Origin: Bacteroidales bacterium
GTDB taxonomy: Bacteria; Bacteroidota; Bacteroidia; Bacteroidales; Marinilabiliaceae
Length of the DNA: 45,884 nt
Reading direction: 5' to 3'
Assembly (NCBI GenBank): GCA_024401415.1
Contig: JAKSLC010000005.1
Span: 1 to 45,884 of the forward strand
Below are positions 9,535 through 17,555 of this stretch, one piece after another (within the stretch, counting starts at the first letter, position 1; every line of letters begins with the position of its first letter). Both the position numbers and the translations under genes were made by a program. Under the pieces are notes generated by a model. That model was given only the letters and a program-made list of their open reading frames with translations. It made no database searches and had not been told where the DNA came from.

Positions 9535-9930
9535 ATGAAAAAACAGATCATCAGTACTTCTTCCGCTCCTGCGGCAATCGGCCCGTATAGCCAGGCTGTA
9601 TTAGTTTCTAATAATGATGGCGAACAGACTCTTTATGCTTCAGGTCAAATAGCTATCAATCCCACTACAGGAAATCTTGTGGAAGATGATATTGTTGCCC
9701 AGACTGAACAGGTGATGAATAATATATCCGCAATTCTCTCTGCTGCCGGTATGTCTTTCTCTAATGTCGTTAAAACAACTTGCCTGTTGGCTGATATCAA
9801 TGAGTTCTCTATGTTTAACGAGGTATATGGCAAACGTTTCCCTTCCGATGCTCCAGCTCGTTCTACTTTTGCCGCCGCCGCACTTCCTAAAGGTGCTAGG
9901 GTAGAAGTAGAAATTATCGCAGTTAAATAA
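9535..9930 (+). CDS. ridA: RidA family reactive enamine/imine deaminase
   Basis: 131 aa from the ATG at 9535. Longer frames upstream run through the intergenic region and lack family similarity. The start 'MKKQIISTSSAPAAIGPYSQA' and the tail 'PARSTFAAAALPKGARVEVE' are textbook RidA/YjgF, including the conserved arginine of the active site. The enzyme hydrolyses reactive 2-aminoacrylate-type intermediates released by PLP enzymes. It appears to be a single-gene unit with its own promoter. Confidence 0.95.
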   Translation: MKKQIISTSSAPAAIGPYSQAVLVSNNDGEQTLYASGQIAINPTTGNLVEDDIVAQTEQVMNNISAILSAAGMSFSNVVKTTCLLADINEFSMFNEVYGKRFPSDAPARSTFAAAALPKGARVEVEIIAVK

Positions 9931-10010
9931 TCATTTTATTTGTAACATTGTAATACATTCGTGAGTAAAATGGCATATTGTGCACTCCAATATTTGATAT
10001 GGGAAACGAT

Positions 10011-12311
10011 ATGCGAGGTTACATAACGAATTGCTGTCAGAGGTTCAAGGCTTTAGCGCTTGTGTGCCTCTGTTTGTTGTGTGTGCCTCTCAATGCTCAG
10101 TTGCCTACTTCAGAGTTGCCAGATGTCTTCCTTTCAGGCGATTACGATGAAGGTACAGATGTCGTGGCAGATTGGTGCTATGCAATGCTCGATTCCGCCG
10201 CTGTGTCGTACTTTAGTTATGATATCCGTGGCGCAGAGTATTGGTGCTCTCAAGCGCAAAAGGCTATCAAGGACTCTACATCTTATTATTATCATCTCTC
10301 TATCAAGGAGTCCCTAGAACTTATGAAGGGGTTTTGTCCCCGTTCTGATCAGAATATTCAAAGCGCTATAGCTTATCTCGAAAAGGTCGGTACATACCGC
10401 GCTTCTAAGGGCCTTATCATGGCTCTCAATGCTTCTGGCCATTATAATATGTTCTTCGCCCGCCCTCGTGCCGTTCAGATGTTTAAGCGGATGGGTACTG
10501 TAGCTCAGTCTATTGGAGATAATTCTAGGTATATATTTAGCCTTATATACCAAAGTCAGGCTTTCTCCCATTGCGAGCTGCTGCCTCAGTCTGCTCAAAA
10601 GGCTCGAGAAGCACTTCGTCAGTGCGAAGGCGACCCTAAATTGTCTATAGAACGCTTCTTCTCTCAATTTAGCCTTGCTATTATCTATTCTCGTCTCAAG
10701 TCTAGTGAAATGGCTGCTCTTAATTTGAAGAAGATTGAGGACGAAAAGGTGTATGAGCGAAATTACTATATTAAAATGTCTTATCTGCTGATCAAGTGCG
10801 ATCATCTGATGACTATCCGTGATTTCCAAAAGGCTTTAGTTTGTTCTGATCAGGTCTTGCAGATGAGAGAACTGGTTGCTACTCATATATACGATTGGCG
10901 CGCTTATCTCCAACGTTGCAAATTGTCCACACTTCTTCTTCGAGCTGACGAAAGCGATTATTATGCCCAAAAGTGCGAATCTGTAATGAAGGTATCTGGT
11001 CAGTTCGAAAATAATGACCGCTATACTAGACATATCATTACGTTGTCTCGCGCTCATAATTTTGTTATCAGAGGAGAGTATCAGAAGGCTAAGGATTTGT
11101 TGGCTACCATACCTTATACTCGTACTTTGATGCACTATCCTGATTTCGCAGATGCATATTTCACCGCTTACGAACGCGCCCTTATCGGTGTCAAGGATTA
11201 TCGCAGGGCTTCTTATATGCTCAATCAGCATGCTCTGCTTTCTGATACCATCGCAATGGCTCACGCTAAGGCTCGCGAGGAGGATATGGCATATATTTAT
11301 AAGAGCGATCCTACTATTATTCGCCAGCAGACCGAGATTTCGCAGCAGTCAGAGAATGCTCAGCGTATAAAATACCAGTCCACATTTTGGATGCTCCTTT
11401 CTATATTGGTCGTTGTGCTGGCATTAATAGCGTTCTTCTATAATAAACGCCGTATGCAACGAGCTAATGAACGTAAGGCAATGGAACTTCAAGCTCAACT
11501 CCAGGAGGAGGTCGAGTCACAAACAATAGAACTTCGTAGGCAGAATGAACTGATAAGTATTCATAACGCTGATATCTTGCGAAGCCAGACTTATGCTAAG
11601 CGTATTCAGCAGGGCCTGTTGCCTACTAGAGAGAAACTGCTCCAACCTGGTTGGTTTAGTGCAGCTCTAATTATTTTCAAACCTTATGAGATTACAAGTG
11701 GCGATTTCTATTGGTATGCTAAAATAGGTGATCGTATCATTCTCTGTGCCGGCGATGGTGCTGGTCATGGTATCCCCGGTGCTATGATCTCGATGGTGGC
11801 TCTGACTCTCATAAATGACGTGGCTCACCGTAATGGTTCCACAGGGTCAGCTTCGTTTGTCCTTAATGAGATTTATGAACGTATGCTCAATATGATGCCA
11901 AATCTTAATGAGCGAAACGATGTAGCTATTACTGTAGCAATATATGATGTGGCATCAAAGGTCCTTAATGTATCATCTGCTACTCAGAGCATGGTATATA
12001 CGCACGATAACGATGTAATCCCGATATACGCCACAAAAAGGGAAGAAAAAAATGGAAAAGTGTCGTTCGGCGATGAGTATTGCCAACTTTCTGTGGGCGA
12101 TAGCTGCTTCTTCTATACCGATGGCCTTATATCAATGCTGAATGGCGAAACTAATCATAAGTTGAAGATGACGGGTCTTGTAGAAATTATCCAGCACTCT
12201 CTCGAGGGGGCAGTGGAAAATCGTCATTCTTATATTCGTCAGGAACTTAATCTTTGGAAGGGTAATAGCGTACAGTCTGATGACGTTTTGTTGTTGGGCG
12301 TGACAATATAG
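10011..12311 (+). CDS. TPR sensor-like membrane protein with SpoIIE (PP2C-type) phosphatase domain, paralogue 1
   Basis: 766 aa from the ATG at 10011, chosen because it opens a signal peptide (basic start, then LALVCLCLLCVPLNAQ); an ATG at 9999 adds four residues. A helical TPR-like periplasmic part spans about 35-450. A membrane helix follows at about 457-477 ('FWMLLSILVVVLALIAFFY'), then a coiled coil and a SpoIIE/PP2C domain from about 545, with metal-binding motifs 'SGDFYWY', 'GDGAGHGIPGA', 'RNDVAITV' and a final 'SDDVLLLGV'. It probably dephosphorylates serine or threonine on a partner such as an anti-sigma-factor antagonist. No partner kinase is adjacent. It is 13 bases from its paralogue. 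Confidence 0.88.
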   Translation: MRGYITNCCQRFKALALVCLCLLCVPLNAQLPTSELPDVFLSGDYDEGTDVVADWCYAMLDSAAVSYFSYDIRGAEYWCSQAQKAIKDSTSYYYHLSIKESLELMKGFCPRSDQNIQSAIAYLEKVGTYRASKGLIMALNASGHYNMFFARPRAVQMFKRMGTVAQSIGDNSRYIFSLIYQSQAFSHCELLPQSAQKAREALRQCEGDPKLSIERFFSQFSLAIIYSRLKSSEMAALNLKKIEDEKVYERNYYIKMSYLLIKCDHLMTIRDFQKALVCSDQVLQMRELVATHIYDWRAYLQRCKLSTLLLRADESDYYAQKCESVMKVSGQFENNDRYTRHIITLSRAHNFVIRGEYQKAKDLLATIPYTRTLMHYPDFADAYFTAYERALIGVKDYRRASYMLNQHALLSDTIAMAHAKAREEDMAYIYKSDPTIIRQQTEISQQSENAQRIKYQSTFWMLLSILVVVLALIAFFYNKRRMQRANERKAMELQAQLQEEVESQTIELRRQNELISIHNADILRSQTYAKRIQQGLLPTREKLLQPGWFSAALIIFKPYEITSGDFYWYAKIGDRIILCAGDGAGHGIPGAMISMVALTLINDVAHRNGSTGSASFVLNEIYERMLNMMPNLNERNDVAITVAIYDVASKVLNVSSATQSMVYTHDNDVIPIYATKREEKNGKVSFGDEYCQLSVGDSCFFYTDGLISMLNGETNHKLKMTGLVEIIQHSLEGAVENRHSYIRQELNLWKGNSVQSDDVLLLGVTI

Positions 12312-12324
12312 TGCAAACAAGATA

Positions 12325-14577
12325 ATGCGTAGAAATATCGTTACATATCTGATACCAGTCGTAGCTATTCTTTTAGTAGCTATGTCAGCTTGTACAAAAC
12401 ATGAGCAGTCTCCTATTGCTCGTGATTTCTATGCTTTGTTGGATAGTGCCGCTAAATGCCGAACCCTCGGTTTGTATGATAGCGCTTTGGTGTTTGTTGA
12501 AATGGCAAGCAATAAAGCAGCGTCGCCTTTCCATGGCGCTTGTGTGAAGGAACGTAGAGCCCATATTTTATACCGTCAGGGTGATAAGGAACGTGCCAGA
12601 CAATTGCTTCATGAGGTACTAGATTTCGTCGATCGTTTGCAAAGTCCTGGTGTGCGCGAGAATTATCTGAAACTTCATGCTCTGGGTGTCTTGGCTTCTA
12701 TCGAGGGGGATGATGCTCGTGTAAAGGACGCTCTCCGCTTGCACATGCGTTCTGCTAAGTTGGCTATGGAGTTGCACGAGGTTCAGCAGTATATCACTTC
12801 TCAGATGTATATCTTCGAGTACGAGTATCGTAAGGGTAGCTATGCTTCGGCAATAGAGGGACTCAGAGAATTGCTGGCTTTTTGCGATAGGGAGGGAACC
12901 ATGGGGTTAGACCGTTTGAAGATTCTCAATGGTTTGTTTAAGGCATATTTCGCACTCGGTGATATCGAGGAGGCCAAGCTCTATACGAAGAGAATGGAAG
13001 AGCTGCTCCCTGAGAATGATTACACTGCTAATGCAATGTATAATGTGTCTCTTTATTATCTCTCAGATTCTATCAGAAATGCCTCTGTCCAACGTAAGTG
13101 TATCGACGAATTGCAAAGGGCTATCTCTTCTTCTCGCCTGAGCTTCAAGGATAATGTAGAGGCTCTGCAGGTATTGTCTCTTCATAGTATCAAGCAGAAT
13201 GAACTGGAGGACGCTAGTAAGTACCTCAAGATGTTGTATGACCTGGAGTCTCAGGAGCCTAAGGAACGCCGTTCTCTTAAGTCGGAGATGCTTTTGCTGC
13301 GTTATCTGCTTGCTACACAGCAGGTCGACTCTGCTACTCGTGTCCTTGAGGGGGTGGATGTACAGCGTTATCGAGATACAGATCTTATTCAGTATACCAT
13401 TTATCTTGCATATAAGTCATGGTTCGCTTATGTGGTGAAAGATTATAAGTCTTCTTATAGCCTTCTTAAACAACGTACTATGATTATGGATTCACTCAGG
13501 CAGGAGAGTATAAGCCATAATCTGGCCTATAAGGATCTTCAACATAGACGTGACGCAACTATATTGTCTCAGCAACTTCGTATCAAACATCAGCAGAATG
13601 AATTGGATGGTATGGAGGTTCAACGTCAGATATGGATCGTCCTCGGAATCATTTCTTCTTTGGTAGCACTCCTTATCGTTATAGTCTATCGTAATATAAG
13701 AATCAAGAGGCGTAATGCTCAGGTTAAACAGCATAACCAAAGACTTAAGGCAGAGGTTGAACATCAGCTGGATATGCTGGAGAAGAGAGAAGTCGAACTT
13801 CGTCGTAAGAATTACCAGCTCCAGGAACAGATTAAGTATGCTAGCAATATTCAATCTAATATGTTGCCAGATTCTGATTCTCTGCGCAGTGGGTCTTTCT
13901 CTGAGATGTTCGTTATTTATCGCCCTTGTGCTATGATTAGTGGCGACTTCTATTGGACTACTCAGTCTGGTAGTAAAAAGTATATATGTGTGGGCGACGC
14001 TACAGGCCATGGTATTCCTGGTGCTTTTATCGCTATGGTGAGTTCTACTATCCTTAATGATATCGCTCACTCCATGCCCGACCCTACGCCTCTGTCGTTG
14101 TTGGTCGAGTTGGATAAGAATATCCGTTCTATTCTTATGACTAACGACAATACTCATGCTAATGATAGTGTCGATGCTTCTATGTTGTGTATCGATGAAA
14201 AGACTCGCAAGGTCACTTTGGCTTTGTCTCGTCACAATGCCTACATGGTTCGCCACACTGGTGAGGTCGTTCGTTTGTCTGGCGTTAAACGATCTATCGG
14301 TGACGTCGATCCTGAGTTTATGAAGCGTCCTTTCGAAGAAATAGAATTGGATGTCATGCAGGACGATTGCTTGTACCTGACTACCGATGGGTATGAGTCT
14401 CAGTTGGGTGGCCCTCAGAATAAGAAGTTTAAGAGAACCCGAATGGTAGAAATGTTGTCTAAGTACAGGTTTTATTCTATGTCAGAACAGCGACATTATC
14501 TGCTTTCTAATCTCGAAGAGTGGATGGATGAGAATGAACAGACTGATGATATCTTAATGATTGGTGTCAGATTTTAA
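12325..14577 (+). CDS. TPR sensor-like membrane protein with SpoIIE (PP2C-type) phosphatase domain, paralogue 2
   Basis: 750 aa with the same architecture as the gene before it. The N-terminus has a hydrophobic signal with a possible lipobox at Cys23 (VAMSAC). TPR-like helices span about 35-425 and a membrane helix lies at about 436-458 ('IVLGIISSLVALLIVIVYR'). A coiled coil of about 50 residues precedes the SpoIIE domain, with 'ISGDFYWT', 'VGDATGHGIPGA', 'NDSVDASML' and the final 'TDDILMIGV'. All metal-binding aspartates expected of the family appear present, so it should be active. The sensor halves differ much more than the catalytic halves, which suggests tandem duplication followed by change of input. 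Confidence 0.88.
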   Translation: MRRNIVTYLIPVVAILLVAMSACTKHEQSPIARDFYALLDSAAKCRTLGLYDSALVFVEMASNKAASPFHGACVKERRAHILYRQGDKERARQLLHEVLDFVDRLQSPGVRENYLKLHALGVLASIEGDDARVKDALRLHMRSAKLAMELHEVQQYITSQMYIFEYEYRKGSYASAIEGLRELLAFCDREGTMGLDRLKILNGLFKAYFALGDIEEAKLYTKRMEELLPENDYTANAMYNVSLYYLSDSIRNASVQRKCIDELQRAISSSRLSFKDNVEALQVLSLHSIKQNELEDASKYLKMLYDLESQEPKERRSLKSEMLLLRYLLATQQVDSATRVLEGVDVQRYRDTDLIQYTIYLAYKSWFAYVVKDYKSSYSLLKQRTMIMDSLRQESISHNLAYKDLQHRRDATILSQQLRIKHQQNELDGMEVQRQIWIVLGIISSLVALLIVIVYRNIRIKRRNAQVKQHNQRLKAEVEHQLDMLEKREVELRRKNYQLQEQIKYASNIQSNMLPDSDSLRSGSFSEMFVIYRPCAMISGDFYWTTQSGSKKYICVGDATGHGIPGAFIAMVSSTILNDIAHSMPDPTPLSLLVELDKNIRSILMTNDNTHANDSVDASMLCIDEKTRKVTLALSRHNAYMVRHTGEVVRLSGVKRSIGDVDPEFMKRPFEEIELDVMQDDCLYLTTDGYESQLGGPQNKKFKRTRMVEMLSKYRFYSMSEQRHYLLSNLEEWMDENEQTDDILMIGVRF

Positions 14578-14601
14578 TAATACTACTTGGCTGATAGGTT
14601 T

Positions 14602-14934
14602 ATGACTACTATTGATGAGTTTTTGAAAGGGGTATCGGAAATTAGGCAAGGTACTGAGTTGCGTGATTTCTTGTTGGATTATGAGAATTATTATCTAGAA
14701 TCATCGGGTAATTACGCTCTGCTTACTCCTGAATTTATTACTCTTACCAATGTTGAACGACTGTATATCGACCTCCATTCTCCTTTTGCGTCGTTTCATA
14801 TGCCTATATTTGGATTCATTGTTGTACCTTCGCGTCATGTTTCCATGAGTGAACTCATGAAATTAGCCCCTGATGGTGCATGTTGCGTGACTGCCCCTAA
14901 TGGTGAACAGGCTATAAATATCACGCTCAAGTAG
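14602..14934 (+). CDS. Small protein of unknown function
   Basis: 110 aa from the ATG at 14602, 24 bases after the second SpoIIE gene and 26 before yihA. It has no signal peptide or membrane helix. The sequence starts 'MTTIDEFLKGVSEIRQGTEL' and contains 'ITLTNVERLYIDLHSPFASF'. I do not recognise the family. Its position suggests co-transcription with the phosphatases, so a partner role is possible but unproven. Confidence 0.6.
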   Translation: MTTIDEFLKGVSEIRQGTELRDFLLDYENYYLESSGNYALLTPEFITLTNVERLYIDLHSPFASFHMPIFGFIVVPSRHVSMSELMKLAPDGACCVTAPNGEQAINITLK

Positions 14935-14960
14935 TTTTTTTGAATCACAAGACAATAACA

Positions 14961-15569
14961 ATGATTGTAGCAAAATCAGAATTCGTTAAAAGTAGCGCAG
15001 AGGTAAATCAGTGCCCTGTTGATAGCCGGTGGGACTTCGCTTTCATAGGGCGTAGTAATGTCGGTAAATCTTCCTTGATTAATATGCTATGCAATCGTGT
15101 AGCACTCGCAAAGGTTTCTGCTACACCTGGTAAAACACAGCTTATTAATCATTTCCTCATAAATGATCGTTTCTATATCGTAGACCTCCCTGGTTATGGC
15201 TATGCTAAGGTGTCTAAGTCTGTCAAGGATGATTTCCAGAAAATAATACGAAATTATGTTCTCGAACGCCAGAATATGGCGCTGCTGTTCGTGTTGGTCG
15301 ATTCTCGCCACGAACCTCAGAAGATCGATCTCGAGTTTATGCGTTTCTTGGGTGAGAATGGTGTGCCTTTCGCTATAGTTTTTACTAAGGCTGATAAGTT
15401 GTCCGAAAAGCAGTTGTCTGATAGACTAGAGGTTTATAAGTCTCGTATGCTTGAAGAATGGGAAGAGATGCCTGATTATTTTATATCATCTTCTGCTCAT
15501 AGCGTCGGACGTAATGAGATCCTTGATTATATAGATGACGTTTGCAAGAATTTGGATAATGCAGACTAG
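14961..15569 (+). CDS. yihA: Ribosome biogenesis GTPase YihA/EngB (YsxC)
   Basis: 202 aa from the ATG at 14961; upstream in-frame codons have no good start. GTPase motifs: G1 GRSNVGKSS (30-38), switch region 'SATPGKTQLINHF', G3 DLPGYGYA, G4 TKAD, G5-like SSSAHS. The 'PGYGYAKVSK' segment is diagnostic of EngB. It is an essential factor for assembly of the large ribosomal subunit in many bacteria. It lies 58 bases before the GHL10 gene. Confidence 0.95.
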   Translation: MIVAKSEFVKSSAEVNQCPVDSRWDFAFIGRSNVGKSSLINMLCNRVALAKVSATPGKTQLINHFLINDRFYIVDLPGYGYAKVSKSVKDDFQKIIRNYVLERQNMALLFVLVDSRHEPQKIDLEFMRFLGENGVPFAIVFTKADKLSEKQLSDRLEVYKSRMLEEWEEMPDYFISSSAHSVGRNEILDYIDDVCKNLDNAD

Positions 15570-15627
15570 TATCAGACTCTTCAGTAGTCTTTCTTTTTTC
15601 GCTCAATATACCAACTTCGCCCAGATA

Positions 15628-17148
15628 ATGAGAACGTTTCTTACACTTGTCATCTGCATTTTCTGTACCGTAGCAGTATTTACTCAACCTACAGCCAATT
15701 TGTCTTCTATGCCTCGTGAAATGCGTGGCGTATGGGTAGCTACTGTGGGTAATATCGATTGGCCTTCTTCTCCTAATCTCTCTGTCTCTTCTCTTAAACG
15801 TGAGGCAGATAAGATTATTGCTGATGCTAAATCATGGGGACTGAATACTATTTTTCTGCAGGTTCGCCCATCTTCTGATGCTATATACAAGAGTCGTATA
15901 GAGCCTATGAGCCCGTATGTCTGCTCTGATGCATCTTTGATGAGCCAGTACGATTCTTTCGATGTGCTCTCTTATTGGGTTGATAAGTGCCATGAAAGTG
16001 GCATAGAACTCCATGCTTGGCTGAATCCTTTCCGCGTCGCACCTTCTGCCGATTATAAGGCTATGGGAGATCATATTCTTATGTCTCATCCTGAGTGGGT
16101 TATAGCGTATGGTGGTAAACTCTATCTCGATCCAGGTATCCCTGAGGCTCGTAAGTATGTATTGTCTGTTGTCAAGGATATAGTTAATAGGTATAATGTC
16201 GATGGTATCCATTTCGACGACTATTTCTATCCCTATCCTGTGGGTAATGAGATTTTTGGCGACTCTCTCTCTTATGATATGTATAATCCAAAGGATTTGT
16301 CTATAGCTGATTGGCGTCGTAACAATGTGACTTCCGTAATAGCAGATGTATATAGTTATATAAAGTCTCAAAATGATTGGATGAAGTTCGGCGTCTCTCC
16401 TTTCGGCGTATGGCGTAATAAGTCCGATGATGATAGAGGGTCAGATACTAGGGCTGGTATCACTAATTACGATATCTTGTATGCAGATGTATATGATTGG
16501 ATCCAACGTGGGGTAGTGGATTATGTTATACCTCAAATCTATTGGGAGTCGGGTAATCCTGCCGCTGATTTCGATGTGCTGACTAAGTGGTGGGCTGGTT
16601 TGGCAACAGATGTAACTAAGGTCTATGTAGGTCACGCTGTATTCAAAATCAATGCTCAACGTGGTAAATTCTGGGGAGCAAAATCTGAAATGGAGAATCA
16701 GATCGTTAAGGTTCGAGATAATGATCGCTTGTCTGGTAGCGTCTTTTTTAGCTACCGCCAGTTCCTTCGTGAGCTTAATGGATTGCAATATAGTCTCTCT
16801 AATCGTCTGTATAATCGTTTAGCTCTCCCTGATGCCGTTATATCTGCCGATTCTCTTAATGTCAAAATCGCTGAAATAGAAAAGCAGGGCTCTCATATCC
16901 GTTGGTCTCTTAATAATCCAGCTGATTCTGCTAATGTGAGGTATTATATCGTCTATAGACAACTTAAAGGTCATGATGCAGAGCCAATCCGCCCTCAAGA
17001 TGTCATGGGTATCACTTCTAAAACTGTCTGGGAACTGCATCCCGCTTTATCTAGAAGAGACAGAGAGAGATATGTCTATAGAGTCTCCGCAGTACTCAAC
17101 TCTCGCCGGGAAACAAGTCTTAGCGAACGTGTGGCGGTAAGGGAGTAA
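15628..17148 (+). CDS. Exported GHL10 (DUF187) family glycoside-hydrolase-like protein
   Basis: 506 aa from the ATG at 15628, which opens a signal peptide (MRTFLTLVICIFCTVAVFTQ). The GHL10 barrel begins 'MRGVWVATVGNIDWPSSPN' and includes 'GLNTIFLQVRPSSDAIY', 'LHAWLNPFRVAP', 'DGIHFDDYFYPYP' and 'YVIPQIYWE', all typical of family PF02638. A short beta-rich C-terminal part (about 410-506) looks like a fibronectin-III-type module. Members act on peptidoglycan or other glycans, but few are characterised, so the substrate is unknown. Confidence 0.88.
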   Translation: MRTFLTLVICIFCTVAVFTQPTANLSSMPREMRGVWVATVGNIDWPSSPNLSVSSLKREADKIIADAKSWGLNTIFLQVRPSSDAIYKSRIEPMSPYVCSDASLMSQYDSFDVLSYWVDKCHESGIELHAWLNPFRVAPSADYKAMGDHILMSHPEWVIAYGGKLYLDPGIPEARKYVLSVVKDIVNRYNVDGIHFDDYFYPYPVGNEIFGDSLSYDMYNPKDLSIADWRRNNVTSVIADVYSYIKSQNDWMKFGVSPFGVWRNKSDDDRGSDTRAGITNYDILYADVYDWIQRGVVDYVIPQIYWESGNPAADFDVLTKWWAGLATDVTKVYVGHAVFKINAQRGKFWGAKSEMENQIVKVRDNDRLSGSVFFSYRQFLRELNGLQYSLSNRLYNRLALPDAVISADSLNVKIAEIEKQGSHIRWSLNNPADSANVRYYIVYRQLKGHDAEPIRPQDVMGITSKTVWELHPALSRRDRERYVYRVSAVLNSRRETSLSERVAVRE

Positions 17149-17183
17149 TTTGCACTTTTTAGCAAAAAAAGTCCTCATAACGC

Positions 17184-17215
17184 TTGCACAGTAATAAAAT
17201 ACTACCTACCTTTGC
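17184..17215 (+). promoter_or_regulatory. Promoter of the tRNA gene
   Basis: The -7 box TACCTTTGC is at 17207-17215 and matches TAnnTTTG exactly. A -33-like TTG lies at 17184-17186, about 20 bases upstream. The tRNA begins 46 bases after the -7 box. This is a clean Bacteroidota promoter. Confidence 0.65.
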
Positions 17216-17260
17216 ACTCGCAAAAGAGAAGTAAACAATCTCTGATGCGAAACCAAAGAT

Positions 17261-17334
17261 GCCGAGTTAGCTCAGCTGGTTAGAGCGCATGATTCATAAT
17301 CATGAGGTCCCCAGTTCAATCCTGGGACTCGGTA
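17261..17334 (+). tRNA. tRNA with CAT anticodon (Met, or Ile2 if the C is modified)
   Basis: 74 nt. The acceptor stem GCCGAGT pairs with ACTCGGT, including a G-U closing pair, with discriminator A at 17334. The D-arm is AGCTCAGCTGGTTAGAGC. The anticodon arm CATGA/TCATG has loop TTCATAA, giving anticodon CAT. The T-arm CCCAG..TTCAATC..CTGGG is intact. The paired 1-72 position makes initiator tRNA unlikely. Elongator Met and Ile2 (lysidine-modified CAT) cannot be told apart safely by eye. The CCA end is not encoded. Confidence 0.93.
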
Positions 17335-17346
17335 CACGGAAGATGG

Positions 17347-17385
17347 CAATCTTGTAGTGTCTAGGCATTGCAAGATTGTTTTTTT
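17347..17385 (+). terminator. Intrinsic terminator of the tRNA
   Basis: A perfect 8-bp inverted repeat CAATCTTG (17347-17354) / CAAGATTG (17371-17378) is followed by seven T residues. It lies 13 bases after the tRNA. Confidence 0.75.
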
Positions 17386-17396
17386 ATGTCTATACA

Positions 17397-17506
17397 TAAA
17401 AAATTGCGAGCAACTAAGGTCTTCCCCGAGTGTAGCCCGAGTATAGCCCGAGTATAGCCCTACCGTACAGACCGAGCGTGCTCCGTCTCAAAAAACTGCG
17501 AGCAAC
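17397..17506 (+). repeat. Interspersed ~110-bp repeat, copy 2
   Basis: It starts TAAAAAATTGCGAGCAACT as in copy 1. The 11-bp units are at 17425-17435, 17436-17446 and 17447-17457 (GTG, GTA, GTA variants). A hairpin-forming AGACCGAG-CGTG-CTCCGTCT follows, with one mismatch. Instead of the AATCAAATCCAT end it runs into a second CTGCGAGCAAC (17496-17506), which looks like the start of another, truncated copy. It sits just after the tRNA terminator and before the end of comEC. Confidence 0.85.
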
Positions 17507-17555
17507 AAGAATGCTCATAGAGTGCTCCCGCTTTCTGAACTCTTCCCAAATACTA

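Noticed and set aside
13492..14256. 254-codon open frame opposite the second SpoIIE gene
   Set aside because: It is antisense to a well-supported gene, with low-complexity composition and no family features; the same holds for other long antisense frames at 15832-16371 and 4049-4588.
17261..17334. Initiator tRNA-fMet
   Set aside because: Positions 1-72 can pair (G-U) and the anticodon stem lacks the three G-C pairs of initiator tRNA.
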